Shown in pieces: positions 9,960-20,168 of a stretch of DNA of 64,000 nucleotides. The notes under the pieces were generated by a model. The model made no database searches. It worked only from the letters and a program-made list of their open reading frames with translations, and had not been told where the DNA came from. This stretch comes from Gammaproteobacteria bacterium (GTDB lineage Bacteria; Pseudomonadota; Gammaproteobacteria; Thiohalobacterales; Thiohalobacteraceae): the NCBI GenBank assembly GCA_019911805.1, contig JAIOJV010000074.1, forward strand, positions 62,001 to 126,000, in the 5' to 3' direction. Position 1 is the first letter of the stretch; each line of letters starts with the position of its first letter. Both the position numbers and the translations under genes were made by a program.

Positions 9960-11141
9960 TCAGCCGCCGTAGGCCGCCATCGCCGCGCGGACGGCGGCAC
10001 CGGACTGGATCGGCGCCTGCATGTCGGTCAGCACGGTATCCAGGGCACCGAGGCAGAACAGGACATTGCGCTGACTGGCCGCGTGGCCCATCAGACCGAT
10101 GCGCCAGATCCGCCCGGCCATCGCACCGAGCCCCGCACCGATCTCGAGGCTGTATTCCTGCAGCAGACGGGCGCGCACCACGGCCTCGTCAATGCCGTCG
10201 GGCACGCCGATGGCGTTCAGCTGCGGCAGGCGCGCCGCGGGTTCGACCACGAAGCCGAGTCCCATGGCCTCGATACCGGCACGCAGCGCCTCGTGATGCC
10301 CACGATGGCGTGCCCAGGCGTTCTCCAGCCCCTCTTCCTTCAACATCACCAGCGCCTCGTGCAGCGCGTACAGGGTGTTGACGGGTGCGGTGTGGTGGTG
10401 GGTGCGCTGCGTGCCACCGCCCCAGTAGCCGAGCACCAGATTCAAGTCCATGAACCAGCTCTGCACCCGTGTCACCCGGCCCTTCACCTTCTCCAGCGCG
10501 CGCTCGCTGAAGGTCACGGGTGACAGCCCCGGTACGCAGGACAGGCATTTCTGCGTGCCCGAGTACACCGCATCCAGCCCCCAGGCATCGACGCGCAGCG
10601 GCGTGCCGCCGAGCGAGGTGACGGTGTCGACGAGGGTAAGACAATCGTAGCGCTGCGCGATCCCGGCCAGTGCCCTGGCATCCGACTGCACACCGGTGGA
10701 GGTCTCGGCATGGACGAACGCGAGGATCCTTGCATCCGGATGGGCCTTGAGCGTGTCCTCGACCTTGTCCGGATTGACGGGTTCACCCCAGGTGTCCTCG
10801 ATCATCACGGCCGTGCCGCCAGCGCGTTCGACATTCTCCTGCATGCGCCCGCCGAACACACCGTTGCGGCAGACGACCACCTTGTCGCCCGGCTCGACCA
10901 GATTCACGAAGGCCGTCTCCATCCCCGCCGAGCCCGGTGCCGAGACCGGCATGGTCAGGGCGTTTTCGGTCTGGAAGGCGTAGCGCAGCAGGTCCTTCAA
11001 CTCATCCATCATGGCCACGAACAGGGGATCGAGATGGCCGACGGTCGGTCGGCCCAGGGCCTCGAGGATGCGTGGCGGCACATCCGAGGGCCCGGGCCCC
11101 ATCAGAGTGCGGTGCGGGGGGTGGAAGGATTTCGCGGTCAT
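9960..11141 (-). CDS. alanine/serine--glyoxylate aminotransferase-type PLP enzyme
   Basis: A 393-residue class V aminotransferase. It has the family opening LMGPGPSDVPPRILEA, a cofactor Asp172 (LVDTVTSLGG) and the Schiff-base lysine Lys198 in SGTQKCLSCVPG. Members transfer amino groups from alanine or serine to glyoxylate, linking photorespiratory or one-carbon metabolism. The start at 11141 has a GAGAGGA site; a 12-codon extension lacks one. It is monocistronic, flanked by mltD (convergent) and the cytochrome gene (divergent). A glycerate kinase at 42985 could act in the same glyoxylate/serine route but is far away. The exact donor is not decidable. Confidence 0.85.
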   Translation of the reverse strand: MTAKSFHPPHRTLMGPGPSDVPPRILEALGRPTVGHLDPLFVAMMDELKDLLRYAFQTENALTMPVSAPGSAGMETAFVNLVEPGDKVVVCRNGVFGGRMQENVERAGGTAVMIEDTWGEPVNPDKVEDTLKAHPDARILAFVHAETSTGVQSDARALAGIAQRYDCLTLVDTVTSLGGTPLRVDAWGLDAVYSGTQKCLSCVPGLSPVTFSERALEKVKGRVTRVQSWFMDLNLVLGYWGGGTQRTHHHTAPVNTLYALHEALVMLKEEGLENAWARHRGHHEALRAGIEAMGLGFVVEPAARLPQLNAIGVPDGIDEAVVRARLLQEYSLEIGAGLGAMAGRIWRIGLMGHAASQRNVLFCLGALDTVLTDMQAPIQSGAAVRAAMAAYGG

Positions 11142-11336
11142 GGGATTCCTCTCGTGGCGGCGGGCGCAGGCCCGCAACGGATAAGTCTAACAACCTCAGC
11201 AAAATCAAGACAGAATCGAGTGTGCTGGCAGCTATTGCGGCGTGCTATCCAGGTCCACCCAGCCCCTCCAGCTGGTCCCGAGAACGCACGCTAGATAGTT
11301 GTTTTACTGACAAATATCAAACATGTGTGCAGCCTG

Positions 11337-11365
11337 TTGCAATTTGTTTCGAGGGTTGATATAGA
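11337..11365 (+). promoter_or_regulatory. sigma70-like promoter of the cytochrome c'-like gene
   Basis: TTGCAA (11337-11342), a 17-bp spacer and TATAGA (11360-11365) form a plausible -35/-10 pair about 67 bp before the ATG at 11432, in a locally AT-rich stretch. Confidence 0.55.
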
Positions 11366-11371
11366 ATCGAG

Positions 11372-11409
11372 CGATCACCTGATCGACAGGTCATGTGATT
11401 AACCGATCA
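11372..11409. promoter_or_regulatory. candidate operator dyads around the start of transcription
   Basis: CGATCA-CC-TGATCG (11372-11385) is a perfect 14-bp inverted repeat just downstream of the -10 box. A third CGATCA occurs at 11404-11409, paired with TGAT at 11396 in a looser dyad. The position suits a repressor such as the TetR protein encoded at 13612, but that link is inferred. The spacing does not fit FNR/CRP sites. Confidence 0.4.
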
Positions 11410-11431
11410 TAAACTATTGGGAGATGTATTT

Positions 11432-12037
11432 ATGGCCCTGAAGTCCTCTGTGAAGACCCTCAGCCTCGGTCTGGCGGCCGCCCTCGGCGTGGCCCTGGCC
11501 ATCGGCACCCAGGCGGCGCCCCAGCAGCCGGTGCCCGCCGACCAGCAGATGCAGAAGATGCTGCAGATGTACACGCCGGAACTGCGCGAAAAAGTGAAGG
11601 CGCTGTCGCCCGAAACCCGCAAGCAGCTGCTGGAAATGCTCAGCATACACACCAACCGCAGCACCAAGGCGACCTTCCGTCAGGTCATGCAGGAGGTCCT
11701 GAACGACTACCAGGCGATCACCGCCGGCATCGCCACCGACAATGCGGAGATGACCGCCGATGCCGCCCGGCGCCTGGCCAACCACCGCCTGCCCAAGGGC
11801 GGCCTGTACCCCTACTTCGCCCTGGACAACATCAACGATGCGGACATGACCATTCTGCCGGCCATGAATGCGGCCGTGGAAGGCAGCGCCCTGAAGCTCG
11901 CCGAGGCCGCCGACCGCGGCGATATGGCCACCGCGGCGACCCACCTGAGCGAGATCATGACCGGTTGCGTCGGCTGCCATGCGAAGTTCCGCGGCCAGCC
12001 CGGTGTATCCGACCGGCTGCTCAGCGCGGGTCAGTGA
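11432..12037 (+). CDS. cytochrome c'/c556-like periplasmic haem protein
   Basis: A 201-residue protein with a signal peptide (hydrophobic residues about 10-25, cleavage near TQAA) and a single haem c motif, Cys179-Val-Gly-Cys182-His183, near the C-terminus. That placement and the mostly helical, Ala/Met-rich body match cytochrome c'/c556 four-helix proteins rather than class I cytochromes. Such proteins bind NO or other gases or shuttle electrons in the periplasm. The ATG at 11432 has a GGGAG site; an in-frame TTG at 11417 is less likely. An NnrS gene lies downstream, which favours a nitrosative-stress role (inference). Confidence 0.75.
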   Translation: MALKSSVKTLSLGLAAALGVALAIGTQAAPQQPVPADQQMQKMLQMYTPELREKVKALSPETRKQLLEMLSIHTNRSTKATFRQVMQEVLNDYQAITAGIATDNAEMTADAARRLANHRLPKGGLYPYFALDNINDADMTILPAMNAAVEGSALKLAEAADRGDMATAATHLSEIMTGCVGCHAKFRGQPGVSDRLLSAGQ

Positions 12038-12046
12038 AGCCTGTCC

Positions 12047-12102
12047 GATAAAAACCGCCCGATGAGAACTGCCCGATGAGAACTGCCCAATGAGAACTGC
12101 TA
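12047..12102. repeat. 14-bp tandem repeat, four units
   Basis: Four head-to-tail 14-bp units (GATAAAAACCGCCC, GATGAGAACTGCCC twice, AATGAGAACTGCTA) fill the gap between the cytochrome and FadL-like genes, starting 10 bp past the cytochrome stop. Two units are identical. They lie in the presumed transcript leader of the FadL-like gene. Confidence 0.85.
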
Positions 12103-12131
12103 AGACGGTTCAATCACCAGAGAGGAATGAC

Positions 12132-13277
12132 ATGAAGAAAACCATCGCAATCGTAGCGGCGGGCTCGGCCCTGAGCCTGTCCCCGGCGGTCTTCGCCACC
12201 AACGGCGACCAGATGCTGGGCGTGACGGCAACCCAGTGGGGCCGTGCCGGGGCCGTGATCGCACAGCCCGAGGACGCCGGCACGGTCCTCACCAACCCGG
12301 CGGCGCTGGCCAACCTGGATATCGAGGAGGTCCGGGTCGACATGGGCTTCGGCATCCTGAACCCGCCGCGCAAGGCCAACGGCGTGGACAGCGATTCCGA
12401 CGCCTATCTCATCCCTTCCGGCGCCTTGGCCCTGCGGGTGAATCCGCGGTTGGTGTTCGGCATGGGCATGGCCGGGCTGTCGGGCATGGGTGTGGACTTC
12501 GACGATATCCGGCCCACCATGGCCGGCAATCAGACTGTGGTCACCACCAAGCAGTTCTACAAGATCGCCCCGGGCTTCGGTTTCAAGGTCAACGACAAGC
12601 TGAGCCTCGGCGCGGCCTTCAACCTGGACTACCAGAGCCTGGCCATCCACAACAACATGTTCACCCTGCCGCAGACCCAGGTCTACGGTTGGGGCGGCAC
12701 CTTCGGTCTGACCTACGATATCAACGACAAGGTACGTCTGGGTGCGGCCTACGCCACCAAGCAATGGATGAGTGAGTTCGAATGGAACAGTACCGCGGGC
12801 AGGTACAGCATGGACATGGATGCGCCACCCACGCTCACCCTGGGCGTGGCGGTGAAGCCCATGCCCGGTCTGGTGATCGAGGCCGACGTCAAGCAGATCT
12901 GGTTCTCCGATGTGCTCGACCGCGTGTCCTTCAATACCCCGGGGGGCGCGAGCAGTATGAACTTCGGCTGGGATGACCAGACGGTCTTCGCCCTGGGCGT
13001 GACCAAGCAGATCAACAAGAAGATGCTGGTGCGGGCCGGCTACAACTACGGCGAGAGCCCCATCGGCCCCGAGGACGTGGACAACAACATCGGCTCGCTG
13101 GCGATCACCGAGCATCACCTGTCGCTGGGTCTGACCCGCTATTTCAGCGACAAGGTGGCGGGCTCGCTGTCCTATGTGCACGCCTTCCAGAATGACATCA
13201 CCAGCTCGACGCCCAGTGGCAACAAGATCGAACTCGAGCAGAACATCGTCAATCTGCAAATCACCTACCAATTCTGA
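12132..13277 (+). CDS. FadL/TodX-family outer-membrane hydrophobic-substrate channel
   Basis: A 381-residue outer-membrane beta-barrel. It has a clear signal peptide (MKKTIAIVAAGSALSLSPAVFA), then the FadL N-terminal hatch feature NGDQMLGVTATQWGRAGA with the family's NPA motif (LTNPAALA), alternating amphipathic strands and a terminal aromatic residue (ITYQF) for barrel assembly. FadL proteins carry long-chain fatty acids or aromatic hydrocarbons across the outer membrane. Start 12132 has an AGAGAGGA site. It sits 94 bp after the cytochrome gene and directly before the DUF2892 gene, probably in one operon with them. Confidence 0.88.
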   Translation: MKKTIAIVAAGSALSLSPAVFATNGDQMLGVTATQWGRAGAVIAQPEDAGTVLTNPAALANLDIEEVRVDMGFGILNPPRKANGVDSDSDAYLIPSGALALRVNPRLVFGMGMAGLSGMGVDFDDIRPTMAGNQTVVTTKQFYKIAPGFGFKVNDKLSLGAAFNLDYQSLAIHNNMFTLPQTQVYGWGGTFGLTYDINDKVRLGAAYATKQWMSEFEWNSTAGRYSMDMDAPPTLTLGVAVKPMPGLVIEADVKQIWFSDVLDRVSFNTPGGASSMNFGWDDQTVFALGVTKQINKKMLVRAGYNYGESPIGPEDVDNNIGSLAITEHHLSLGLTRYFSDKVAGSLSYVHAFQNDITSSTPSGNKIELEQNIVNLQITYQF

Positions 13278-13292
13278 TCAGGAGGTAACAAC

Positions 13293-13493
13293 GTGACTGT
13301 CGACAACATCGTCCATATCTTCGCCGGCATCGCCATCCTCGCCGGCATCGCACTGAGCCATTTCGTACACCCCAACTGGATCTGGCTGGTGGTGTTCGTG
13401 GGCGCCAATCTGCTCCAGAGCGGCTTCACGAAGTTCTGCCCACTGGCCTTCATGCTGAAGAAGGGCGGCGTGCGCGAAGGCAGCTGCTGTTGA
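13293..13493 (+). CDS. small DUF2892 (YgaP-type) inner-membrane protein
   Basis: A 66-residue protein with two hydrophobic segments (about 5-22 and 27-44), the pattern NWIWLVVFVGANLLQSGFTKFCP typical of DUF2892/YgaP transmembrane domains (quoted segment about residues 28-50), and a C-terminal CC pair. In YgaP such a domain is joined to a rhodanese; here it stands alone. The start is GTG with a strong AGGAGGT site 6 bp upstream. It follows the FadL-like gene by 15 bp, so it is co-transcribed. Function not established. Confidence 0.75.
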   Translation: MTVDNIVHIFAGIAILAGIALSHFVHPNWIWLVVFVGANLLQSGFTKFCPLAFMLKKGGVREGSCC

Positions 13494-13498
13494 CGGAC

Positions 13499-13530
13499 GG
13501 TGGGCCGGGTGGATCGCCGCCCGGCCCACC
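13499..13530 (+). terminator. intrinsic terminator of the cytochrome-FadL-DUF2892 operon
   Basis: An 11-bp GC stem (GGTGGGCCGGG/CCCGGCCCACC, 10-base loop) followed by TTTCTCC starts 5 bp after the DUF2892 stop. It separates that gene from the TetR gene. Confidence 0.7.
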
Positions 13531-13611
13531 TTTCTCCAGGCCGATCGGGCTGTTAAAGTACAACCCCGCCGCGGCACCGATCCTGCCCGGCTGCGGTACA
13601 AGAGAGCAGGT

Positions 13612-14235
13612 ATGGACACCCCCAGAAGGCGCAGACGCAAATCCGCCGAGGTGCGCCGTCACGACATCATCATGGCGGCGATGGAGCTGCTGCGGACCCA
13701 GAGCGTCGCCCAGCTCACGACCCGCGCACTGGCCCAGGCCGTCGGCATCGCCCAACCCACGCTGTTCCTGCATTTCGGCAGCCGGACGCAGGTGCTGCTG
13801 GCACTGGTCGACCATGTCCAGGAACAGCTGCAACAGGGATTGCAGAGTCAGAACCTGCAGCAACTCACGCCCCTGGAGCGGCTGCGGAAGGTGATCGGAT
13901 TCCACCTGAAATTCATCCAACGCCAGCCCGGCATCCCGCGGCTGCTGTTCTCCGAAGAACTCCAATCCGGTGACCCGGCGCTGCGTGAACGCATGCACGG
14001 TCTGATCGGGTTCTTCCTGGACTTCCTGCGTGCCCAGATCCGCGAGGGTCAGGCGCGCGGTGAGTTGCGCGCCGATCTGGACCCGCAACAGTCGGCCTGT
14101 CTGCTGGTGGCATCGGTGCAGGGGCTGGCCTTCCGCTGGGTCCTGTCCGAGTTCCGTTTCGTGCTGGAGGAACAGGCCGATCTGATGGTTTCCACCTTTC
14201 TCGACGGCTGGCAACCACGCCACGGCGGCGACTGA
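13612..14235 (+). CDS. TetR/AcrR-family transcriptional regulator
   Basis: A 207-residue regulator with an N-terminal TetR DNA-binding domain (residues about 18-65; ALAQAVGIAQPTLFLHFGSR holds the recognition helix) after a very basic start (TPRRRRRK), and a helical ligand/dimerisation domain with a TetR_C-type end. The ligand is unknown. It lies between the FadL-like operon and nnrS, and overlapping regulation of either is plausible. FadL-type channels elsewhere are often near fatty-acid or hydrocarbon-sensing TetR proteins. Start ATG follows an AGAGAGCAGGT ribosome site. Confidence 0.87.
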   Translation: MDTPRRRRRKSAEVRRHDIIMAAMELLRTQSVAQLTTRALAQAVGIAQPTLFLHFGSRTQVLLALVDHVQEQLQQGLQSQNLQQLTPLERLRKVIGFHLKFIQRQPGIPRLLFSEELQSGDPALRERMHGLIGFFLDFLRAQIREGQARGELRADLDPQQSACLLVASVQGLAFRWVLSEFRFVLEEQADLMVSTFLDGWQPRHGGD

Positions 14236-14259
14236 CGGACGCATGCCGGCAGCGACCCT

Positions 14260-15468
14260 ATGAAGCCGCGCGCCGCCTGGGCCGCGCTCACCGCCGAGCC
14301 CTACCGCATCCTGCTGACCCTCGGCACACTCCAGCTGCTCACCGCTCTGCTCGTCTGGTCCATCGAACTGATCGGACGCCCACGCGGCCTGCCGCTAGCG
14401 ATGGCCGGACCACTGCCACCCGGCAGCCTCCATGCGCTGCTCATGCTCTATACGGTCTTCCCGTTCTTCATCTTCGGCTTTCTGATGACGACCTACCCGC
14501 GCTGGCTGGACGCACCGCCGCTGCCGCGGTCGCGCTATCTGCCGGCGGCACTGCTGCTCGGCACCGGCGTGCTGCTGTTCTACACCGGTGTGTATGCGTC
14601 CGCCGGGTGGATGGCCATCGGCCTGCTGGTGTTCCTGGGCGGCTATCTGCTGGCCATGCTGGGCCTGTGGGAGACGCAGCGCCGCGGCCGCATCCATGGC
14701 CGGCTGTACGAGCGCTATCTGCACATCGCCCTGCTGCTGGGGGCGATCGGTATCTTGCTCGCGGCCGCGGCACTGCACGGGCACGCATCGCTCTGGCCGG
14801 CGGCGCGTACGTTCGGACTGTGGGGGTTCCTGCTGCCCGTCCTGGTGACCATGAGCCATCGCATGCTGCCCTTCCTCACCAGCTGCGTCCCCGGCACCGA
14901 CCCCATCAGTCAACCGCGCGGCGGGCCGCATGCCCTGCTCGGCCTCATCGCCCTCCACGGGCTCCTGGAATGGGCCGGGCAGCCGCGCTGGCTGTGGCTC
15001 GCCGACCTGCCGCTGGCATTGATCGCCGCCCACCACCTGCGCTGCTGGGCCTTCGCCCGCTGCCGGCGCGCGCGGCTGCTGGCGATGCTCCATAGCGCCT
15101 TCGCCTGGTTCGTCGCCGGCATGCTGCTCTCCGGCAGTGCCAGCCTGCTGCTGTTCTTCGGCCAGCCCGATCACCTGGGTCGCGCGCCACTGCATGCCCT
15201 GGGCATGGGCTTCGCCCTGGGCATGACACTGGCCATGGTCACGCGGATCGCGCAGGCCCATATCGGGCTGGCACCGGTGGCCGGCACGTCCGTCTGGCTG
15301 GCCTTCTGGGCCCTGAACGGTGCCGTGCTGTTGCGCATTCTGGGAGAACTGATGCCGCCAAGCGCGCTGACGCCCGTCTCCGGGATACTGCTGGTCGTGG
15401 CGCTGCTGCCCTGGGCGGCGCATTGCCTGCCCCTGCTGCTGAAACACCGAGACACCGGCAGAGACTAG
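14260..15468 (+). CDS. nnrS: NnrS-family membrane protein (NO-response)
   Basis: A 402-residue polytopic protein with about twelve hydrophobic segments. The family signature regions are recognisable: FIFGFLMTTYPRWL, MSHRMLPFLT and HALGMGFALGMTLAMVTR, with several membrane-embedded His and Met residues suited to haem/copper binding. NnrS proteins help cells survive nitric oxide and are usually controlled by NO-responsive regulators. The gene begins 24 bp after the TetR stop, so the two are likely co-transcribed. No denitrification enzyme is present in the window. It overlaps the convergent VanZ-TPR gene by 4 bp. Confidence 0.85.
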   Translation: MKPRAAWAALTAEPYRILLTLGTLQLLTALLVWSIELIGRPRGLPLAMAGPLPPGSLHALLMLYTVFPFFIFGFLMTTYPRWLDAPPLPRSRYLPAALLLGTGVLLFYTGVYASAGWMAIGLLVFLGGYLLAMLGLWETQRRGRIHGRLYERYLHIALLLGAIGILLAAAALHGHASLWPAARTFGLWGFLLPVLVTMSHRMLPFLTSCVPGTDPISQPRGGPHALLGLIALHGLLEWAGQPRWLWLADLPLALIAAHHLRCWAFARCRRARLLAMLHSAFAWFVAGMLLSGSASLLLFFGQPDHLGRAPLHALGMGFALGMTLAMVTRIAQAHIGLAPVAGTSVWLAFWALNGAVLLRILGELMPPSALTPVSGILLVVALLPWAAHCLPLLLKHRDTGRD

Positions 15469-16409
15469 CGCCCGCCGCGCGTTTGTGCCATGTCGGCGAG
15501 CAGTGCCCGTGCCCCGTCGGCATAGTCGCCCTCCGTGCTCACTGTCAGTTGGCGCAACAGATGGGTGCGGGCGAGACCCGGCCTGCCGAGCGCATGATAG
15601 ACGGCCCCCAGGTGGTAATGGATGCAGACCATGTCCGGCTGGCCCGCGAAGGCCCGCAGGAGAGGATCGAGGGCCTCTTCGTACCGGCCGGCGCGGTACA
15701 GCGCCCAGCCGTGGGTATCGAGGAAGCCGGCGTTGTCCGGCTCGGCTGCCACGGCCAGGGCCGAATGCCACAGGGCCGTCGCAGGGTCGGCATCGAGGCG
15801 CTCGAGTTCGAGCCAGGCCAGTTCGTTGTAGAGTGCCGGCGTCGCGTAACCACGGGCGATGCCCTCCAGGAACGAGCGCTGGGCGCCAACCAGATCGCCG
15901 GCATGGATCTGCAGCAGGCCGGTACTGTAGTACCGGCCCGAGGCGTAGGCATGAACCAGTATGGCACCGAGCATGCCCACCGGCAGCAGCATCCAGACCA
16001 GGTTGCGTCGAGCGGTGGACTGCCGCGCGGCCAGGAGCAAGGCGCCGGTGGTCGTGCCGCAGACATTTGCGAGCAGGTCGAGCAGGTCGAACTCACGCCC
16101 GGCGACGAACGCCTGCTGGGTCTCGTCCACCAGCCCCAGCAGCAGTGATGCCACTACCGCGATGGCCAGCAGGGTAGCGCGCCCCAGCCCCTTCCAGGAC
16201 CGGCGTGCGATCCCGTAGATGCCCAGCGTCAGGGTCAGGTGGGTGAGAAAGTGGGCCAGCTTATCGATGCCCGGGTAGCGCAGGCTGAGGCGCTGAATAT
16301 CGTAGCCGTGCCCATCGGCGATGAACATCGCAATGCCGGCCAGCAACAATACCGCCCCCAACGCCAGCACGCCGGGCCAGTATGATTTTGCCGCTTTCCA
16401 CACCACCAT
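15465..16409 (-). CDS. VanZ-like membrane domain fused to TPR repeats
   Basis: A 314-residue protein with two parts. Residues about 1-140 carry four hydrophobic helices with the VanZ-like signature (DKLAHFLTHLTLTLGIYG, later LLGLVDETQQAFVAGREFD). Residues about 150-314 contain a further membrane segment and TPR-like helices (LYNELAWLELERL, GWALYRAGRYEEAL, HYHLGAVYHALGR). The start at 16409 has an AGGGAGGG site; an 18-codon extension is less likely. VanZ-family roles are poorly defined, and the TPR part suggests protein contact. It is convergent with nnrS and 98 bp past the ABC operon's 3' side, so probably independent. Confidence 0.75.
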   Translation of the reverse strand: MVVWKAAKSYWPGVLALGAVLLLAGIAMFIADGHGYDIQRLSLRYPGIDKLAHFLTHLTLTLGIYGIARRSWKGLGRATLLAIAVVASLLLGLVDETQQAFVAGREFDLLDLLANVCGTTTGALLLAARQSTARRNLVWMLLPVGMLGAILVHAYASGRYYSTGLLQIHAGDLVGAQRSFLEGIARGYATPALYNELAWLELERLDADPATALWHSALAVAAEPDNAGFLDTHGWALYRAGRYEEALDPLLRAFAGQPDMVCIHYHLGAVYHALGRPGLARTHLLRQLTVSTEGDYADGARALLADMAQTRGGR

Positions 16410-16507
16410 CTGCCCTCCCTGCAACGACACTACGACGGCGGCCCGCACCCACAACTGCTGCAATGAAAAGATCGACGGGCGCGCAGCCGGGCGTCCCGGT
16501 CGCGGCG

Positions 16508-18512
16508 CTAGGGGCCTGTCGGACTTGGGCGATACAACACGCAGCTCACCTCGCGGTGCTCGTCAACCTGGACACTTTCGGGATAGTGCTGCCGGCATTC
16601 CGGCCGCGCCCGTGGACAGCGCGGCTCGAAATGACAGCCACTGGGCCGGTTCAAGGGCGACGGCGGATCGCCGCGCACCTCGGCGGGCCGGTGCGGCGCA
16701 TACGCAGAGGGCACCGCCTGCAACAATGCCTGGGTATAGGGATGCAGCGGGTCGGCGAGTACGCGATCGGCCGGTCCACGCTCCACGATGCGCCCCAGAT
16801 ACATCACCGCGACATCATCGGCCAGATAACCGACCACCGCCAGATCGTGGCTGATGAACAGATAGGACAGGCCGTGGTCCAGCTGCAGGCGCCGCAACAG
16901 ATTGAGGATCTGCGCCTGCACCGACACATCCAGGGCGCTGGTCGGTTCGTCGCAGACCACGAGGCGGGGATTCACCGCCAGGGCACGCGCGATGCACAGC
17001 CGCTGGCGCTGCCCCCCGGAGAACTGGTGTGGATACAGGCTCAGCTGTTCGGTCCGCAGGCCGACCTGCTGCAGCAGGTCGGCGGCCCGCGCCAGGCGCT
17101 CGGGGCGCGCCGCGCCGATGTTCTGCACCTCCATGGCCTCGACCAGCATGTCGCGCACCCGCATGCGTGGATTCATCGACGCGAATGGATCCTGAAAGAT
17201 GAGTTGGAAGCCGGCACGGGCGCGGCGCAGTTCCTCCGGCGACAGCCGACTGAGATCCTGTCCGTCGAACACGACCGTGCCGGCATCCAGCGGTTGCAAT
17301 TGTAATACTGCCTTGGCCACCGTGGACTTGCCGCAGCCCGATTCGCCCACCAGTGCCAGCGTGCGGCCGGTCATCAGTTCGAAGGACACGCCATCGACGG
17401 CGTGCAGGATCTGGCGGGCCCGGCCGAAGCCGCGTCGGACCAGAAAATTGACCTGGAGATCACGCACCTGCAGCAGCGGCCGGGCCGCGATCGTGGGTGG
17501 CGGCACCTCGAGCGGTGCGGGTTCCGGCAGCGGCGGCTCCGACTCCACGGCCGCCTGCTCGCCCAGATAACAGCGCACACCCCACTCCCAGGTGCCGTAC
17601 CAGGGCGGTGCTTCGGCCTCACAGCGCGGCATGACCCGGTCACAACGCGGTGCGAAACGACAGCCGGTGTGCCCGGTAGATGGCACCGGCACCTGGCCCG
17701 GGATCGCCGCCAGCGGCCGGCCACGCTGTCCCAGATCCGGCAGTGCGCGGAACAACATCCGACTGTAGGGGTGCGCGGGCGCCGCGAAGAAGGCGTCGCG
17801 CGGCCCCTGCTCGACGATCTGTCCCGCATACATGATGGCGACACGATCCGCGACCTGTGCCGCCACCCCCAGGTCGTGGGTAATGAGCAACAGCGCCATA
17901 TTGCGTTCGCGCTGCAGGCGTACCAGCAGATCGAGTATCTGTGCCTGGATGGTTACGTCCAGCGCCGTGGTCGGTTCGTCGGCGATCAGCAGATCCGGAT
18001 CGCCGGCCAGGGCAATGGCGATCAGCACGCGCTGCTTCATGCCGCCGGACAGCTGATGGGGGTAGTCGCCGTAACGCGCCTCGGCGTCGCCGAGACCCAC
18101 CGCCTCGAGCAGTTCCACGACACGCCGCCGCGCGGCAGCATCCGCCAGCCGCTGATGGAGGCTCACAGCCTCGGCGATCTGATGGCCGATGGAAAGTACC
18201 GGATTGAGCGAGGTCATGGGCTCCTGAAAGACCATCGCGATACGCCGGCCGCGCAGCTGGCGCCGCTCCAGTGGCGTGAGTGTGCGCAGATCCCGGCCAC
18301 GGTAGCCGATATGCCCGCTGACGATCTCGGCACCGTTCGGCAGCAGCCCCATCAACGCCAGCGCGGTCATGGATTTGCCACAGCCGGATTCACCCAGCAG
18401 CGCGAGCGTCTCGCCGCGGGCGATGTTGAAGCTGACACCGTCGACCGGATAGGTCCCACCGATCCGGATGCGGAGATCGCTCACCCCGACCAGGATCTCG
18501 GTGGCGGCCTGC

Positions 18513-18526
<14 letters not shown>
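16508..18526 (-). CDS. double-domain peptide ABC-transporter ATPase (DppD-DppF fusion)
   Basis: A 672-residue protein with two complete ABC ATPase domains. The first has Walker A GESGCGKS near residue 45, signature LSGGMKQR and Walker B LLIADEP. The second has a second GESGCGKS, signature FSGGQRQR and LVVCDEP. Both carry the oligopeptide-transporter C-terminal cysteine box (GCRFAPRC and GCHFEPRC) that the other ATPase of the operon lacks. The start is taken as ATG 18526, overlapping the upstream gene by 14 nt; ATG 18538 is an alternative. It would energise peptide import through the YejB/YejE-like permeases, or a permease pair encoded elsewhere. Confidence 0.88.

Positions 18527-20160
<1,634 letters not shown>

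Positions 20161-20168
<8 letters not shown>

Noticed and set aside
11396-11409. FNR/Dnr-type site TGATTAACCGATCA upstream of the cytochrome gene
   Set aside because: The half-sites are two bases too far apart for an FNR/CRP dimer; kept only as a generic dyad.
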